The position numbers and the translations under genes are program-made. Below, in pieces: positions 62,632-64,000 of a stretch of DNA of 64,000 nucleotides (the first letter of the stretch is position 1; every line of letters starts with the position of its first letter). The notes beneath the pieces were generated by a model, which made no database searches, had not been told where the DNA came from, and was given only the letters and a program-made list of their open reading frames with translations. Origin of the DNA: Leptodactylus fallax (lineage: Eukaryota > Chordata > Amphibia > Anura > Leptodactylidae); contig CAMRHE010000457.1 in NCBI GenBank assembly GCA_947044405.1, positions 124,001 to 188,000 on the forward strand. The letters run 5' to 3'.

Positions 62632-64000
62632 AGCTGATAAGCTACTTTTTTTCTTTTTTGAAATGCTAATATTGAAAAATTGATTCATGACTATTGAAGA
62701 AAATTAAACATTTCTAATTTCTGTAGTAAAAACCATTCCACCATGGAACCCATGTGGTAAGTCAGAAGTCCTCTAGAGACCTGTCGTAGAGAGAGCTTAT
62801 GGTTATATCACAGCCAGGTGTGGACAATTCTTCTCACCCATAGGGATTCTCCTACTGGTTACAGTAGCACTTGGTCGCTGGCCTCATGTTCGGCTCTCTA
62901 AGACATCCTCAGGCCAGAAGTAGGCTTCAAGAACAGGGAATCTTATTTCAGAACCTTAGGGTGATGGCCTCAACATCAGCTACCCTTCAGGTCTACATCC
63001 AGATCTATATCCAACAGGGCCCTCCTTATATGGAGGACACTTTTTATAAAGCTTCAAGTCTCCCCTGAGGAATGAAGAATACAGGCCCAGCAGGGGGCGT
63101 CTCCAGGAAATGGTGAGTAAGGCATAACACAAAGGTGAATCCTAGAAGTGCCTCTTCCCATCTCCACAGGTGGTCATCACCATTCAGCTAAGGTGTAGCT
63201 GGTCAAACCAAGCTGATTGAAGTATCTCCCCTCTTTGTGTTCATTTCCTGGTGTGGCAGCCACAACTAGATACACAATAAGACCAAATTCACATGAAATC
63301 CACTACAATTTATTAAGAATATCAGACCAAAGCTAATTCAGCATAAATCTTAGAAAACACACGCCAGATTTGTAGAACAGGGTTTTCCCATAAACTCTGT
63401 TGACAATCTTAACCAAGGGTGTTGTGGGCTGGAACCAACCCCTGGTCAGAACCAACCCCTAGAACTGGGTCACTCCTTCCCTTCTCACATCTGGGTCTTC
63501 ACTGGCTGTACTATAGCAGACCTCCCAACAGTCCCGGATTCCAGGTCCTGTTCCGCTGTCCTTGACTTCAACTCATCTGAGTCTGGGGGACATTAAACAT
63601 TAATGTTTAAACTGATACACCAGGAGAGGGACTTTATTATATGGGGGCAGTTGGAGGGGAACATTATAATGTGGGGGCATATAATGTTAGAGTGACTGTT
63701 AGGAGCATTATACTGTGTGGGGTTACAAAGAGAAATGGGTGGAGTCAACATATAAGTGGGTGGAGATAAATTTTCCTTTCTGTCCTTTGAAAGTTGGGAG
63801 GTGTGGTATAGTCTATCAGTCCTCATAATGCGGGTAACTAGATGGAACGTGGTAGAGGAAGTGGAGTGACCCAGGGCCTGGTTCTAATCTTGTGACTCAA
63901 ATTACACACCCTGGACAGCCCCTTTAAACAAAACACAGCTCTAATTCACATTACTGGGCTGTCTGTGTAATACAGGTAAGGATGAAACCTCCAGATCAAA
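62632..64000. repeat. Duplicated Trp-Gly spacer and insertion sequence
   Basis: 62640-63060 matches 50700-51105 and 63363-63990 matches 60845-61500. The two pieces are joined here by a segment that includes a strong CTCF-like site. The window ends inside the duplication. No gene. Confidence 0.6.
63087..63100 (+). promoter_or_regulatory. Strong CTCF-like core motif
   Basis: CCAGCAGGGGGCGT matches the highest-affinity form of the CTCF core at 13 of 14 positions (last base T). It is independent of the Ile/Asp upstream block and lies 456 bp beyond the last tRNA gene in the window. Confidence 0.55.

Overview
The window is vertebrate nuclear DNA, most likely from an anuran amphibian. It holds a cluster of canonical eukaryotic RNA polymerase III tRNA genes with internal A and B boxes and T-run terminators, embedded in old transposable elements: DIRS tyrosine-recombinase retrotransposons, L1/Tx1-like, L2-like and CR1-like LINEs, a Ty3/Gypsy integrase fragment, Tc1/mariner elements and TTAA-flanked MITEs. 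Frog origin is inferred from this mixture and from familiar frog-type dispersed repeats. No host protein-coding gene was found. Almost all long open frames are transposon remnants or chance.

I count about 46 tRNA loci: about 22 look intact, 11 carry suspicious substitutions and 13 are clear pseudogenes. They are Gln (TTG and CTG), Asp-GTC, Ile-AAT, Trp-CCA, Leu-TAG, Gly-GCC and one Thr-AGT. The recurring order Asp(-) Leu(+) Gln(-) Ile(-) Trp(-) Gly(-) shows that one multi-tRNA unit has been duplicated several times. The freshest copies lie at 43.2-51.3 kb and 59.4-62.6 kb.

Layout. 1-6.4 kb: Gln-TTG copies, Thr-AGT, a Leu pseudogene and a 46-bp tandem array (4.18-5.36 kb). 7-17 kb: Ile, Asp, Trp and Gln with decayed Leu, Asp and Gln copies among L1 and Tc1 remnants. 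17.5-19.6 kb: DIRS gag and reverse transcriptase. 20.0-22.1 kb: a large inverted duplication with tRNA-Asp at each outer end, one arm split by a TTAA MITE. 22.2-30 kb: two copies of a composite unit (Trp, Gypsy integrase scrap, L1 scrap, DIRS recombinase, hairpin, L1 C-terminal scrap, Gln), the first split by a Tc1 element. 30.4-32.4 kb: a second DIRS copy. 33.9-42.1 kb: 46-bp arrays alternating with three near-identical tRNA-Trp cassettes. 43.2-52.7 kb: duplicated tRNA clusters, one holding an intact DD35E Tc1 transposase gene. 53.5-56.7 kb: a long L2-like LINE. 57-64 kb: another Leu-Gln-Ile-Trp-Gly-Trp cluster and duplicated flanks.

The most notable observations are: (1) the Trp-tRNA/46-bp satellite higher-order array, whose unit lengths differ by exactly nine 46-bp monomers; (2) CTCF-consensus motifs carried inside the duplicated tRNA unit; (3) a tRNA-Trp body with a CCG anticodon and a tRNA-Gln whose anticodon switched from CTG to TTG; and (4) empty-site paralogues that date several transposon insertions relative to the tRNA duplications.
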